Assembly (NCBI RefSeq): GCF_015679325.1
Contig: NZ_JADPVI010000001.1
Location: 868,001 to 932,000 of the forward strand
Direction: 5' to 3'
Source of the DNA: Kaistella gelatinilytica
GTDB lineage: Bacteria; Bacteroidota; Bacteroidia; Flavobacteriales; Weeksellaceae
DNA: 64,000 bases
Shown: positions 8,547 through 17,782 of the stretch, piece after piece
Layout of the letters: every line of letters begins with the position of its first letter
Position numbering within the stretch: the first letter of the stretch is position 1
Position numbers and translations under genes: made by a program
The notes under the pieces: generated by a model
Databases searched by the model: none
What the model was told of the DNA's origin: nothing
The model's input: only the letters and a program-made list of their open reading frames with translations

Positions 8547-8585
8547 AAAAAACCTTCAATTAATTGAAGGTTTTCTATTTTATTT
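8547..8585. terminator. Bidirectional terminator between the AddB-like and acyl-CoA dehydrogenase genes
   Basis: AAAACCTTCAATT / AATTGAAGGTTTT is a perfect palindrome (8549-8574) with an A-run before it and CTATTTTATTT after it. It serves the two convergent genes. Confidence 0.85.
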
Positions 8586-8598
8586 GAAAGAATTAAAA

Positions 8599-9780
8599 TT
8601 ATCCGAAAGCATTAATTCCTGTAATATCCATTCCGGTGATCAATAAATGAACGTCATGCGTTCCTTCATAAGTAATTACAGATTCAAGATTTGCAGCGTG
8701 ACGCATCATCGGGAATTCACCCATAATTCCCATTCCGCCAAGAATCTGACGCGATTCTCTCGCGATGTCTATCGCCATTTTTACGTTATTTCTTTTCGCC
8801 ATAGAAATCTGTGCAGGCGTAGCTTTATGGTCATTTTTCAACCTTCCTAACTGAAGACAGAGCAATTGTGCTTTTGTAATTTCTGTTAAGAATTCAGCTA
8901 ATTTTTTCTGTTGCAACTGGAATCCGGCAATGGGTTTTCCAAATTGTGTTCTTTCTTTTGCATATTGTAAAGCGGTGCAATAACAATCTACTGCAGCACC
9001 GATAACGCCCCATGAAATTCCGTAACGTGCAGAATTTAGACAAGATAAAGGACCTTTTAATCCTGTAACATTTGGTAATAAATTTTCTTTTGGAACTTTG
9101 ACGTTATTAAAAACCAGTTCCCCGGTTTTCGAAGCACGAAGACTCCATTTATGATGCGTTTCGGGAGTTGTAAAACCTTCGAAAGCTCTTTCTACAATCA
9201 ATCCCTGAATTTTTCCTTCTTCATTTTTTCCCCACACAACGGCAATATCACAAAGCGGTGCGTTGGTGATCCACATTTTAGCACCATTCAATAAATAATG
9301 ATCACCTTTATCTTCGAAATGCGTTTCCATGGAACTTGGATCAGACCCGTGATTAGGCTCTGTCAATCCAAATGCACCGATCATTTCTCCCGAAGCCAAA
9401 TGAGGTAAGAATTTTTTCTTTTGCTCTTCAGAACCGAACTCATTGATAGGAAACATAACCAAAGAACTTTGTACAGAAGCCGCTGAACGAATCGCAGAAT
9501 CTCCGCGCTCCAATTCCTGCATAATTAATCCGTAAGAGATCTGATCTAAACCAGAACCGCCGTATTCTTCGGGAATGTAAGGACCTAAAGCTCCAATTTT
9601 CCCCAATTCTTTCATCAGGTTTGGAATATCGGTATGGTTTTGTGCAGCTTCATCAATTTTCGGCATCACAAAACTTTCAACCCAGTCTCTCACCGATTGC
9701 CGAATCAGCTTGTGTTCTTCGGTCAATAGTTCATCCATTAAATAGTAATCAGGAAGGGTCGTAAGAGGGTAGTATGACAT
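8599..9780 (-). CDS. Acyl-CoA dehydrogenase, glutaryl-CoA dehydrogenase-like
   Basis: The 393-residue protein has the full acyl-CoA dehydrogenase fold: GAFGLTEPNHGSDPSSM (FAD and substrate binding), MWITNAPLCDIAVVW, SLRASKTGELVFNNVKVP, the C-terminal QILGGMGIMGEFPMMRH, and the catalytic glutamate in TYEGTHDVHLLITG. The overall pattern, and the glutamate position in YEGTHDVH, match glutaryl-CoA dehydrogenases, which oxidise and decarboxylate glutaryl-CoA to crotonyl-CoA in lysine and tryptophan breakdown. It is monocistronic; none of its pathway neighbours is adjacent. Confidence 0.87.
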   Translation of the reverse strand: MSYYPLTTLPDYYLMDELLTEEHKLIRQSVRDWVESFVMPKIDEAAQNHTDIPNLMKELGKIGALGPYIPEEYGGSGLDQISYGLIMQELERGDSAIRSAASVQSSLVMFPINEFGSEEQKKKFLPHLASGEMIGAFGLTEPNHGSDPSSMETHFEDKGDHYLLNGAKMWITNAPLCDIAVVWGKNEEGKIQGLIVERAFEGFTTPETHHKWSLRASKTGELVFNNVKVPKENLLPNVTGLKGPLSCLNSARYGISWGVIGAAVDCYCTALQYAKERTQFGKPIAGFQLQQKKLAEFLTEITKAQLLCLQLGRLKNDHKATPAQISMAKRNNVKMAIDIARESRQILGGMGIMGEFPMMRHAANLESVITYEGTHDVHLLITGMDITGINAFG

Positions 9781-9899
9781 TTTTTAGATTTTGTTAAAAT
9801 TAAGATTTTTTGGAACGATGAGGAAATTTTTAAGCGTATTTCCGGAAGATCTTACTGAAATAAATGAGTAGTATTCGTAGAATTTCATGAAAGTGATCA

Positions 9900-10658
9900 T
9901 TAGAGTAATTCGTACAATTTTTTATCTGCAAATTTATAAAGGTAAGGTGCTTTATTTGCAGAACCATCGAATAGTTTTTCCAGTCTCTCCAAGGAATTTA
10001 AGGCTAAAATTTTTCGCTGGAAATTATTTCTTCTGAATTTTTCATCAAGTACAATTTCGTAAACGGTCTGTAATTCTTTCATGGTAAATTTTTCCGGCAA
10101 CAAACTGCTTGCAACGATCTGAGTATCAATATTTCGACGGATAAATTCCAGTCCTTTCTTAATAATTTCTTCATGATCGAAAGCCATTTTTGGGAGATCA
10201 TTTACTTCAAACCATTTACATTCTTCAATTATATTATTGGGAAAAGTATCTACCAAAGAAAAATCGATCAGACTGCAATAGCCGACTGTCACGAAACGTT
10301 GGAATGTCCAGTGATCTTTCGGAACCTCAATGTGTTTGCTTGCGAGTAAAACCCGGTGTGCATTATTCTCAGTTCTATTCCGATCTCCAAAAGTCTGAAA
10401 CTGTTCCAAGAAAATATTTGAAAGATGTGTGCGCTCGTACAAAACACGAGCTGCAGCGTCATGTAGATCTTCATCATTAAAAACGAAACCTCCAGGTAAA
10501 GAGCACAGATTGAGATCATGATATTTGAGAAGCAAAACTTTCATAATGCCCTTATGAAACCCAAAAATCACGCAATCAACAGATATATGCTGCACAAAAT
10601 CCCGTGTATCCAGAAGTTCCTGTAGGTTTTGTTTATTTTTAGAATCGTCGATTTTCAT
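9900..10658 (-). CDS. NUDIX-fold transcriptional regulator (NrtR/AraR-like)
   Basis: The 252-residue protein has an N-terminal NUDIX domain (about residues 20-150) and a C-terminal winged helix (about 170-250, starting KFTMKELQTVYEIVL). The Nudix box is degenerate: after GGFVFNDEDLHDAAARVLYE the catalytic REUxEE glutamates are missing, so hydrolysis is unlikely. This architecture is that of NrtR- and AraR-type regulators, in which the NUDIX fold senses a nucleotide or sugar metabolite and the winged helix binds DNA. Neither neighbour suggests its regulon, so the ligand is open. Confidence 0.82.
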   Translation of the reverse strand: MKIDDSKNKQNLQELLDTRDFVQHISVDCVIFGFHKGIMKVLLLKYHDLNLCSLPGGFVFNDEDLHDAAARVLYERTHLSNIFLEQFQTFGDRNRTENNAHRVLLASKHIEVPKDHWTFQRFVTVGYCSLIDFSLVDTFPNNIIEECKWFEVNDLPKMAFDHEEIIKKGLEFIRRNIDTQIVASSLLPEKFTMKELQTVYEIVLDEKFRRNNFQRKILALNSLERLEKLFDGSANKAPYLYKFADKKLYELL

Positions 10659-10804
10659 ACGGAGAAATTAATAAATAAAGCTTTTAAAAATTTGATTAGT
10701 CTAAAGTAGTTAAACTTATCACATGAACTATGTTTATTGCAATAGATAATGAAAATTGCTACAATCATTTAAATTTATATGATATTACACTGATAAGATC
10801 AGTC

Positions 10805-11317
10805 TTATTTTACCGTCATTTTTTTATCAAAATCCTTGCAATCAACTTGTTTCAGACTTGAACCATCAAATTTAAGTTTGGAGGTATTTACATATAAATC
10901 TTTTTTATCTTCAACTTTATGGTCGCCAATACCTTCTTTTAATAGATCTTTCTTTTTCAGGAAATAAATTTCGCGCTCCGACTTCATACCTTCTGACTGA
11001 AAAGTGTAGTTTAGTTTTAAAGTATCGCCGTTCTGCGTTCCCACAATATCGCCAAATGAACTGTCTTTTTCCGCATTTTTATAACGCATTTTTCCTGTGA
11101 TAGTGCCCAGATTATCATCCAGAGAAATAAATACAGAGTCTTTTCCTGTAACTCCTAAATAGCAGGTTTGTTGGGTAGAAGATTCTATTGGTTCTGAATT
11201 TTCCGGAACAACGACAACCGAATCGTTTGTATTTTTTATATTAATGTTTTCGGAGATTTTTTTTTCGCAGCTCAGAATAAAGAGCAATGCACACGTTGTC
11301 AAAAGATATTTTTTCAT
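10805..11317 (-). CDS. Lipoprotein of unknown function
   Basis: The 170-residue protein has a short lipoprotein signal (MKKYLLTTCALLFILSC) with the lipidation cysteine at residue 17. A low-complexity Asn/Val/Glu stretch follows, then a compact domain with YLGVTGKDSVFISLDDN and TITGKMRYKNAEKDSSFGD, which reads like a small beta-rich domain. Similar flavobacterial lipoproteins are annotated only as hypothetical. It is alone in its transcription unit, with a -7 element at 11342-11349. Confidence 0.75.
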   Translation of the reverse strand: MKKYLLTTCALLFILSCEKKISENINIKNTNDSVVVVPENSEPIESSTQQTCYLGVTGKDSVFISLDDNLGTITGKMRYKNAEKDSSFGDIVGTQNGDTLKLNYTFQSEGMKSEREIYFLKKKDLLKEGIGDHKVEDKKDLYVNTSKLKFDGSSLKQVDCKDFDKKMTVK

Positions 11318-11766
11318 GTCAGTTTTAATTGTTTAGTGGCTCAAATTTAATGTTTTTTAGCTGAAAAAAGTTTCGTTGTAAATCAGCTTGCTAGAAATTT
11401 ATTTAATTCCGGTGATGATGATGAAAACTTTTAAGCTGAGTTTGTAGATTTCCAGCTAAGAGAATTATTTTCTTTACACTTAAACTTTTCGCTAACAGTT
11501 TATTGGAGTTAATAAATATTTTAAAGCTAATCGATGAGAATCTGCTGAATTATTTAATTCAGATAAATCCCGGGAAAAGAGGATTTGGTGTAAAGTAATA
11601 TGGTCAATACACCCATATTTTAATTTCTCTAAAAAGTCCTATAATTTATATTATGTTAAATAGAATATATTTTCTGAATTATAATGTTATGAGAAAATTC
11701 ATTGTCATAAACTCGGAACTAATTATCAAACCCGTTAACTATAGGAGTTCAACGAATGACTTTCTT
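11318..11766. other. 449-bp intergenic region, mostly without recognisable content
   Basis: On the minus strand TAAATTTG at 11342-11349 is a good -7 element for the lipoprotein gene. A loose inverted repeat GGTGT...ACACC spans about 11589-11624. A plus-strand ORF of 56 codons runs into the 3' end of the PLD-like gene, but it has no family resemblance and no convincing start signal. Nothing else was recognised; it may be decayed sequence. Confidence 0.5.
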
Positions 11767-13572
11767 CTATTTCTTCATATAAAGTTTCCTTTGTCTGCAT
11801 TTCAAATTTCCTTCCGTTAACCAGGATTCTGACCATTTTTTTGCGCCGGATAAATTATCCAGCCAAAGATGTCCCACATTTTCCAGCGAAGTATTTCTCC
11901 AGTGAAAATGATCAACCAATCGTAAAGCTTCTATGGCAAAAGCGGTGACAATATCTTTATCCCGAATTTCCAGTAAATTATCACCATTTTTTTGTTCCGG
12001 ACCGAAAGCTAAATTTGAACTTCCACAATAAACCACCGGATCATTTCCTTTAAAATTGACAACGATAAATTTATGATGAATTGCGTAACCATCTATTCCG
12101 GGAACTGTTCCGAAAGGTTCTGGTAGATTGTTTTCAATTCCTCTTGCCGCAACTCTAATTCCTCTTTTTGAGTTCGGTTTGTACAGGAAAATTCCAAAAT
12201 CTTCGTCATTTTTTCCGATGGTATCGGTAATTCCGTAGCTGAAAACATTTTCATTTGATATCTGTTTGCGAAGTGAACTTAAAATACTTCCTGCGCTTCG
12301 ATCATTCATCACTGCAAATAAAATATCTGTAGTATCTGCTTTCTCGATTTTGGTGCTGATCCGGTCAAAAATCCTTTCTGCATCTACTTTGCTATGAGGT
12401 GCAACAGTCACTGTCATTTCAGGAGATGACGCCGTTTTAAGAATTTGGTGGTCTTTCTGTGGAAACGCTTCTGCTTTAAAATTCTTCATATTTTCATCTC
12501 CAAAAGAAGCATCAAAAATATCAGAATAAAGTTGTGCTATTTTAGAGTTTTTAAAAATAATTACGTGATTGCTGTTCACATAAAATCCGTTCGTAGAGAA
12601 ATTTGCAGATCCTGTCAACACTTTTTTTGGAACGGCTTTTTTCAATTGAATCATTATTTTACAATGCGCCAAAGCACTGAAATGTCCTCTTTTGATATGA
12701 TCAGTATCGCTTACTTTGAGAAATTCTGTTTCAAAAATTGTTTCAAAAGCTTTTTCTTCTTTGTGACCCTTGGAATCATCCAGAATGATTAGCAAGCGTT
12801 TTTCTTTTGCCAACTGAAGCAATCTTTTACAAATTTCAGGTTCATCTAAATCGAAGGCAAAAACCTTTAAATTTAAAGTTTTATCTTTTATCGTCTCCTC
12901 TAAAAATTCTATAATTCTGTTTCTTGCCTGCCATCCTAACCATTCATGCTGTTCCTCAAAAGTGTATGGAACCAGCTCATTTTTCCGGGTCGTTTCGTTC
13001 CATCTCATTGCAGAATCAGCGATTTGCTTGATGTTAAAGATCAATTCATTATTATTCTTCGGGCGAACAGAATTATTTTTCCGACTGAATCTTGTAGCGT
13101 ACGCAACGGAGGAAACAAATCCTCTCGTAAAAGCCAGTGTTGTACTTTTTTCCTGATAAGGTTTTACCGGAATATCAATTTCCACAGAAAGATCTGAATT
13201 GAGCGGCAACAATTTCCCGTCTTCGATAGATCTCGGTGTAATGGTATAAATATAATCTCCAAAAATTGCTTTCTTGGTTGTGATGTCGGTGTTTGGCACG
13301 TGAACCCAATTGAATTTTTGTATGGGTGAATAAAGGGTTGAATTTCTGTCATATTGTTTAATTCCGCTATTTTTTCTGAACTCATCATCGAAAGTCAGGC
13401 GGTTGTAAATATACTTTTCAATCCATTGATCACCTTCTTTGTACTTGAAAGCGATTGAAAAACCTGCTAAGTTTTTAGTCAAATGCTCGGTAAGATCGAA
13501 TGCCAAAAGTGTGATCGCATCTCCGCTGTAAGCACGAACACTTACCCCATTTTTGGTTTTAAAATTTTCCAT
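11767..13572 (-). CDS. Phospholipase D-like (HKD) domain protein
   Basis: The 601-residue protein carries two HxK motifs, each followed by the G-S-x-N element of the PLD fold: HCKIMIQ...TGSANFS near residue 300 and HHKFIVV...CGSSNLAFG near residue 495. The usual aspartate of HxKxxxxD is replaced in both copies (Leu and Asn), which some active members tolerate. The first ~150 residues are a beta-rich region I do not recognise. There is no signal peptide. PLD-fold proteins of this kind may be phosphodiesterases, nucleases or helicase-associated effectors; the substrate cannot be told. No partner gene is adjacent. Confidence 0.75.
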   Translation of the reverse strand: MENFKTKNGVSVRAYSGDAITLLAFDLTEHLTKNLAGFSIAFKYKEGDQWIEKYIYNRLTFDDEFRKNSGIKQYDRNSTLYSPIQKFNWVHVPNTDITTKKAIFGDYIYTITPRSIEDGKLLPLNSDLSVEIDIPVKPYQEKSTTLAFTRGFVSSVAYATRFSRKNNSVRPKNNNELIFNIKQIADSAMRWNETTRKNELVPYTFEEQHEWLGWQARNRIIEFLEETIKDKTLNLKVFAFDLDEPEICKRLLQLAKEKRLLIILDDSKGHKEEKAFETIFETEFLKVSDTDHIKRGHFSALAHCKIMIQLKKAVPKKVLTGSANFSTNGFYVNSNHVIIFKNSKIAQLYSDIFDASFGDENMKNFKAEAFPQKDHQILKTASSPEMTVTVAPHSKVDAERIFDRISTKIEKADTTDILFAVMNDRSAGSILSSLRKQISNENVFSYGITDTIGKNDEDFGIFLYKPNSKRGIRVAARGIENNLPEPFGTVPGIDGYAIHHKFIVVNFKGNDPVVYCGSSNLAFGPEQKNGDNLLEIRDKDIVTAFAIEALRLVDHFHWRNTSLENVGHLWLDNLSGAKKWSESWLTEGNLKCRQRKLYMKK

Positions 13573-13760
13573 GGTTATCGTTTTTGATTAGTTTTATGAA
13601 ATAAAATTACAACTAATTTACTGATAACCAATTGATACGGAAAAAATATTGAAGGAGAACTACTTTAAAACATCAATTTATTTGGAGTTCTGCTTTTAAA
13701 AAAATCGCTCCTCCCCTTTTTAAAAACGATTTTTTATCGTCTTTCAATTTTAAAATAATC

Positions 13761-13796
13761 ATCCAAAAAAAAGTCTTCCATTTCAGGAAGACTTTA
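13761..13796 (-). terminator. Terminator of the S9 peptidase gene
   Basis: The stem AAAGTCTTCC / GGAAGACTTT (13770-13795) has a 6-nt loop and, read on the minus strand, is followed by a run of eight T residues. The peptidase stop codon lies just upstream of it. Confidence 0.85.
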
Positions 13797-13799
13797 TCT

Positions 13800-16202
13800 T
13801 TATTTTTTTAAACATTTTTCCAGAAACTGATCTTCTTCCCAAAGAACATGGAAAATATTTTCTTTCGCTGCATAACCGTGAGCTTCTTTCGGTAAAAGTA
13901 CCATTCTTACTGGTGCTCCCAGGTTTTTCAAAGCCTGAAAATATCTCTCTGTCTGAAGCGTAAAAGTTCCGGGATTATTGTCGGCATCACCATGAATCAA
14001 TAATAGTGGAGTTTTCATTTTATCTGCATTCATAAAAGGTGACATTGCATTATAAATTTGCGGAATGTCCCAGTAGTTTCGCTGCTCGCTCTGGAATCCA
14101 AATGGTGTTAAAGTTCGGTTATAAGCGCCACTTCTTGCAATTCCACACGCATAATCTTTGGAATAAGTGAGAAGATTTGCCGTCATAAATGCGCCATAAG
14201 AATGACCACCAACTGCAACTTTATTGCGATCGATATACCCTAATTGATCAACCGCATCGATTGCAGCTTTTCCATTGGCAACTAGTTGTGTTATAAATGT
14301 GTCGTTGGGTTCCGTTTTTCCTTCGCCAATAATCGGGAAGGCTGCATCATCTAAAACCGCATAACCTTTCGTCACCCAATAAATGAAAGATCCATAACTA
14401 GGAAAAGTAAAATCATTCGGATTCTGCGTATTTTGACCCGCAGTATTTTTATCCTTATATTCAGTTGGATAAGCCCAAATTAGAAGCGGTAATTTCTCTG
14501 TATGATTTTTTCTGTCATAATTTGCTGGTAAATAAAGCGTTCCAGTTAATTCTACGCCGTCATTTCTTTTATATTTAATAACTTCTTTATACACCTTTTT
14601 TAAAGATTCAAAAGGATTTGCAAAAGCGGTCACGGGAGTTGATTTCTTCGATCTGATATTTCTGACGAAATAATTAGGATACGAATTTGCAGACTGCTGA
14701 ATGGTTAAAACATCACCTTTTTGCGCATCAAGAATATCGATCAGGTTTTCTTTAGCTCCAGTTAAATTTGAAGTATACCATCTTTTTTTCTGCTGGGTTG
14801 TTAAATCCATTTCATCGATGAACGGTTTTTGTCCGTCTTTCGTAAAACCGGCGCCAATTAAAAATGCTTTATTGTTTTTAATGTCAATCACATTTCTGCC
14901 ATACTGGTTTTTAGTTTTATTAAAATTACCGGGATCGCTGTAAACATCTTGTGAATTCCGGTCTTCAATGACTTTCGAAGTATTGTCTTTTAAATCGATC
15001 AAATAAGTTTTAAAATTTCTGGTATCATACCAATCTTCGGATACGAAAGCATAATCTGAGTTTGACCAATCTAAACCGGCGTATCTTTGTTTGGTTTTGA
15101 AGAAAGATTTCGGAGAGTTTGCAAAAGGAGCTTCCCAAATAAAGATCTCATCCCGAAAATCAACTGATTTTGCTTGGTCTCCACCGTCTAAAGCTTCTGC
15201 ATAAACTAAAGTTGAAGGCTTATCATCTCGCCATTCCATGTATCTTTTGCCGGTTCGGACAGATGAAAAACCTTTCGCCATAATTTCATTTAAAGGAACT
15301 TCATTTACCGTTTTTACCAATGATCCGTTTTTATCATAAACGTTCGTTACCATTGGAAATCTGCTCAACGGAACGATATAAGAAAAAGGTTTTTTAATGG
15401 TTGTTGCCATCAAATAATTACCATCTGGGGAGAAACTTAAACCAGCATATAGATCAGCCTCTTTAAATGGAATGGCATTTCCATTCAAATCAATTTTATA
15501 TAATTCCGCCGAAGTCAAGATCTCAAAATTCTTTTCGTCTTGTGGATTTTTCAGTAAATCCTGATATGTTCTGTTTTGCGAAACTTTTCCGTCTGAAGTC
15601 GAAACAATTGGTCCTGTTGGCAGATCTTTTTTGGTGTCCAGAAGTGCAGGCCGATCTTTTGGCAACATTTTTACCAAAAGATTTTCGGAATCTTTAAACC
15701 AGATAAATGGTGAACCTAAGTTTGAATTTAAATTAGAAGAAGATATTTTTTTTGCAGTTGCGGTTTCCAAATCTAAAACCCAGAGTTCTACTCCACCTTT
15801 GACAGTATTCGTAAAGGCAATTTTTCTTTCATTTGGTGACCAGGAAATATTGGTGATCTTTAGATTTTCCGGTAAACCTTTGACCTGAATCTCAGACTTA
15901 TCTTTCAATTTCCGAACCTTCAAATTATTGACATAAGTAACACTGCTGGAAATATTGGTAACAGGATTAATCCGTAAACCACCGAGTTTTACTTCATCCT
16001 GATTGAGATCCTCTAAAGTTTTATAAGTATTTCGGTAAGAAAAAATCATCCAGTTTTTTTTACTGTCCATCATGACAGAAGGCGCTCTCTGAAAATCAGC
16101 AAGTTTCAGAATTTCTGCGGAAGGCTTTTGATAAGTAATATTTTCCTGCGCATCGCTAAAATTCAAAAACGCAAGCAAGCAAATTGTTAATTTTAATTTC
16201 AT
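13800..16202 (-). CDS. S9 family serine peptidase, glutamyl endopeptidase-like (S9D)
   Basis: The 800-residue exported protein has a signal peptide (MKLKLTICLLAFLNFSDAQ), a long beta-propeller region and a C-terminal alpha/beta hydrolase domain. The catalytic serine lies in GGHSYGAFMTANLL (near residue 665), the aspartate in HGDADNNPGT and the histidine in PKEAHGYAAKEN. The segment from SGAYNRTLTPFGFQ to the histidine closely follows chloroplast glutamyl endopeptidase (CGEP) rather than classic prolyl oligopeptidase or DPP4. Likely role: periplasmic peptide breakdown with Glu or Asp preference. It is monocistronic. Confidence 0.87.
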   Translation of the reverse strand: MKLKLTICLLAFLNFSDAQENITYQKPSAEILKLADFQRAPSVMMDSKKNWMIFSYRNTYKTLEDLNQDEVKLGGLRINPVTNISSSVTYVNNLKVRKLKDKSEIQVKGLPENLKITNISWSPNERKIAFTNTVKGGVELWVLDLETATAKKISSSNLNSNLGSPFIWFKDSENLLVKMLPKDRPALLDTKKDLPTGPIVSTSDGKVSQNRTYQDLLKNPQDEKNFEILTSAELYKIDLNGNAIPFKEADLYAGLSFSPDGNYLMATTIKKPFSYIVPLSRFPMVTNVYDKNGSLVKTVNEVPLNEIMAKGFSSVRTGKRYMEWRDDKPSTLVYAEALDGGDQAKSVDFRDEIFIWEAPFANSPKSFFKTKQRYAGLDWSNSDYAFVSEDWYDTRNFKTYLIDLKDNTSKVIEDRNSQDVYSDPGNFNKTKNQYGRNVIDIKNNKAFLIGAGFTKDGQKPFIDEMDLTTQQKKRWYTSNLTGAKENLIDILDAQKGDVLTIQQSANSYPNYFVRNIRSKKSTPVTAFANPFESLKKVYKEVIKYKRNDGVELTGTLYLPANYDRKNHTEKLPLLIWAYPTEYKDKNTAGQNTQNPNDFTFPSYGSFIYWVTKGYAVLDDAAFPIIGEGKTEPNDTFITQLVANGKAAIDAVDQLGYIDRNKVAVGGHSYGAFMTANLLTYSKDYACGIARSGAYNRTLTPFGFQSEQRNYWDIPQIYNAMSPFMNADKMKTPLLLIHGDADNNPGTFTLQTERYFQALKNLGAPVRMVLLPKEAHGYAAKENIFHVLWEEDQFLEKCLKK

Positions 16203-16224
16203 AAAAATTCTAATTTAAGTTTAT

Positions 16225-16252
16225 AAAAAAAACAGCAAAAAAATTACTGTTT
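16225..16252 (-). terminator. Weak terminator after the DoxX gene
   Basis: On the minus strand AAACAG...CTGTTT with an A/T-rich internal part is followed by eight T residues. It lies 34 nt below the DoxX stop codon. Confidence 0.5.
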
Positions 16253-16285
16253 ATTTGTGATCTGTTGAATCTGTAATTTCAGACA

Positions 16286-16714
16286 TTACCAGCGAGATTC
16301 TCTCCTTTTGCTGATCATAGCGTCAATCGAAAATCTTCCCGGTCCTAAAGCCAAAATTAACAGATATACGGAAAGATATAGCAAACTTAGTTCACGCGTC
16401 GCAAAAACATCTGCGCTGTGTATAAATAATCCTGCTACAGCCATTGTTATCACCAGAAAGAAAACGGCTATTCTTGTGAACAGTCCTAAAATGATAAATA
16501 TTGAGCAAACAAATTCGGCAAAAACAGCAATTGCTAAAGAACTTTTTGCACCCATTCCCAAAATATCGACAAACTTAATTTCTTCGCCAGAAAATAAAAG
16601 CTGAAGTTTGGGAAAACCGTGCGAAAGCATTGCGAAACCTATAAAAATTCTAATAACAAGAAGAACAATATCTGTAATTAAAGGATTGTTTTTCGTCGAA
16701 GTTAAATAATTCAT
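16286..16714 (-). CDS. DoxX family membrane protein
   Basis: The 142-residue protein has four hydrophobic segments. It starts with the DoxX pattern (LLVIRIFIGFAMLSHGFPKLQLLF), continues with GLFTRIAVFFLVITMAVAGLFIH and ends in a fourth helix before ALGPGRFSIDAMI. DoxX proteins are small inner-membrane proteins linked to thiosulfate-quinone reduction or to oxidative and redox stress; the role here is unknown. A -7 element (TAAATTTG) at 16732-16739 gives it its own promoter. Confidence 0.85.
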   Translation of the reverse strand: MNYLTSTKNNPLITDIVLLVIRIFIGFAMLSHGFPKLQLLFSGEEIKFVDILGMGAKSSLAIAVFAEFVCSIFIILGLFTRIAVFFLVITMAVAGLFIHSADVFATRELSLLYLSVYLLILALGPGRFSIDAMISKRRESRW

Positions 16715-16731
16715 TCAAATAATTTTAAAAG

Positions 16732-16739
16732 CAAATTTA
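16732..16739 (-). promoter_or_regulatory. -7 element of the doxX promoter
   Basis: TAAATTTG on the minus strand is a perfect TAnnTTTG, 17 nt upstream of the DoxX ATG at 16714. Confidence 0.6.
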
Positions 16740-16779
16740 ATAAATCCTCTCCGTAACGGTATTCTGTGGTTATTTAGTT

Positions 16780-17655
16780 TTAGCTGTACCCAAAATTCTT
16801 TAAATCTCTGTCATTTTTTCGCCAGTCTTTTTTCACTTTTACAAATAAATTAAGATGGATTTTTTTCGAAAAGAATTTCTCCAGATCTAATCTTGCTTCT
16901 GTTCCTACTTTTTTTATTGCATCTCCTTTATGCCCGATAATAATACCTTTCTGGGTATCTCGCTCCACATAAATAATAGAATCAATAAAAATAATTCCTT
17001 CTTTTTCGTTAAAGATTTCGGTGACTACTTCTACGGAATAAGGAACTTCTTTATCGTAATTTAATAAAATTTTCTCCCGAATTGCTTCATTGACAAAAAA
17101 TCGCTCCGGCTTGTCGGTATATTGATCTTTGTCGTAGTAGGGCGGATTTTCTGGTAATAAAGATTTCAATTTTGGCAAAATAGCATCGGTATTAAAACCT
17201 TTCAATGCAGAAATTGGCAGAATCTCCGCTTTTGGAATCCTTTCGTGCCACAACTCCATTGTTTTTTCTAAATCTTCCTGGTTTGACTCATCAATCTTAT
17301 TAACCAAAATTAATACAGGTACAGGAATTTTATTCAGTTTGTCAACCAGAAATTCGAAGGGTTCAGTCCGGTCTAAAATATCAACGATGAAAAGGAAAAC
17401 ATCGGCATCCTGTAAAGAATCTTTCACATAATCCATCATTTTTTCCTGCAAACCATACTTCGGATCTAAAACTCCCGGCGTGTCAGAAAAAACGATCTGC
17501 AAATCTTCTTCATTATAAATCCCGAAAATTCGGTGTCTCGTTGTCTGTGCTTTCTGGGTTACAATTGCTAACTTCTCTCCCATCAATTGATTGAGAAGTG
17601 TCGATTTACCGGCATTCGGTTTCCCTACTATATTTACAAATCCTGCTTTGTGCAT
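16780..17655 (-). CDS. era: GTPase Era
   Basis: The 291-residue protein has an N-terminal GTPase domain with G1 GKPNAGKSTLL, an effector region QTTRHRIFGI, G3 SDTPGVLDP and G4 LVNKIDES. The C-terminal KH domain includes GIIIGHKGDAIKKVGTEAR, the RNA-binding GxxG loop. Era binds 16S rRNA near its 3' end and checks small-subunit maturation. Length and motif order are normal. TACCTTTG at 17711-17718 is a good -7 element. Confidence 0.96.
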   Translation of the reverse strand: MHKAGFVNIVGKPNAGKSTLLNQLMGEKLAIVTQKAQTTRHRIFGIYNEEDLQIVFSDTPGVLDPKYGLQEKMMDYVKDSLQDADVFLFIVDILDRTEPFEFLVDKLNKIPVPVLILVNKIDESNQEDLEKTMELWHERIPKAEILPISALKGFNTDAILPKLKSLLPENPPYYDKDQYTDKPERFFVNEAIREKILLNYDKEVPYSVEVVTEIFNEKEGIIFIDSIIYVERDTQKGIIIGHKGDAIKKVGTEARLDLEKFFSKKIHLNLFVKVKKDWRKNDRDLKNFGYS

Positions 17656-17710
17656 TCTTTTTTATTGAAGTAATTAAAAATTAAAAGACCTCGAAAATTC
17701 GAAATCTCTA

Positions 17711-17718
17711 CAAAGGTA
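17711..17718 (-). promoter_or_regulatory. -7 element of the era promoter
   Basis: TACCTTTG on the minus strand matches TAnnTTTG, 55 nt upstream of the era ATG, leaving a leader of about 50 nt. Confidence 0.5.
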
Positions 17719-17782
17719 GTGAAACATTGTTGTACCACTAAAACTATAATTATCTAATGATCGATATTTTTATCAAAGGTTA

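Noticed and set aside
11689..11818. Plus-strand ORF in the 449-bp spacer near the PLD-like gene
   Set aside because: Runs into the 3' end of the PLD-like gene in antisense and has no recognisable family or ribosome-binding context.
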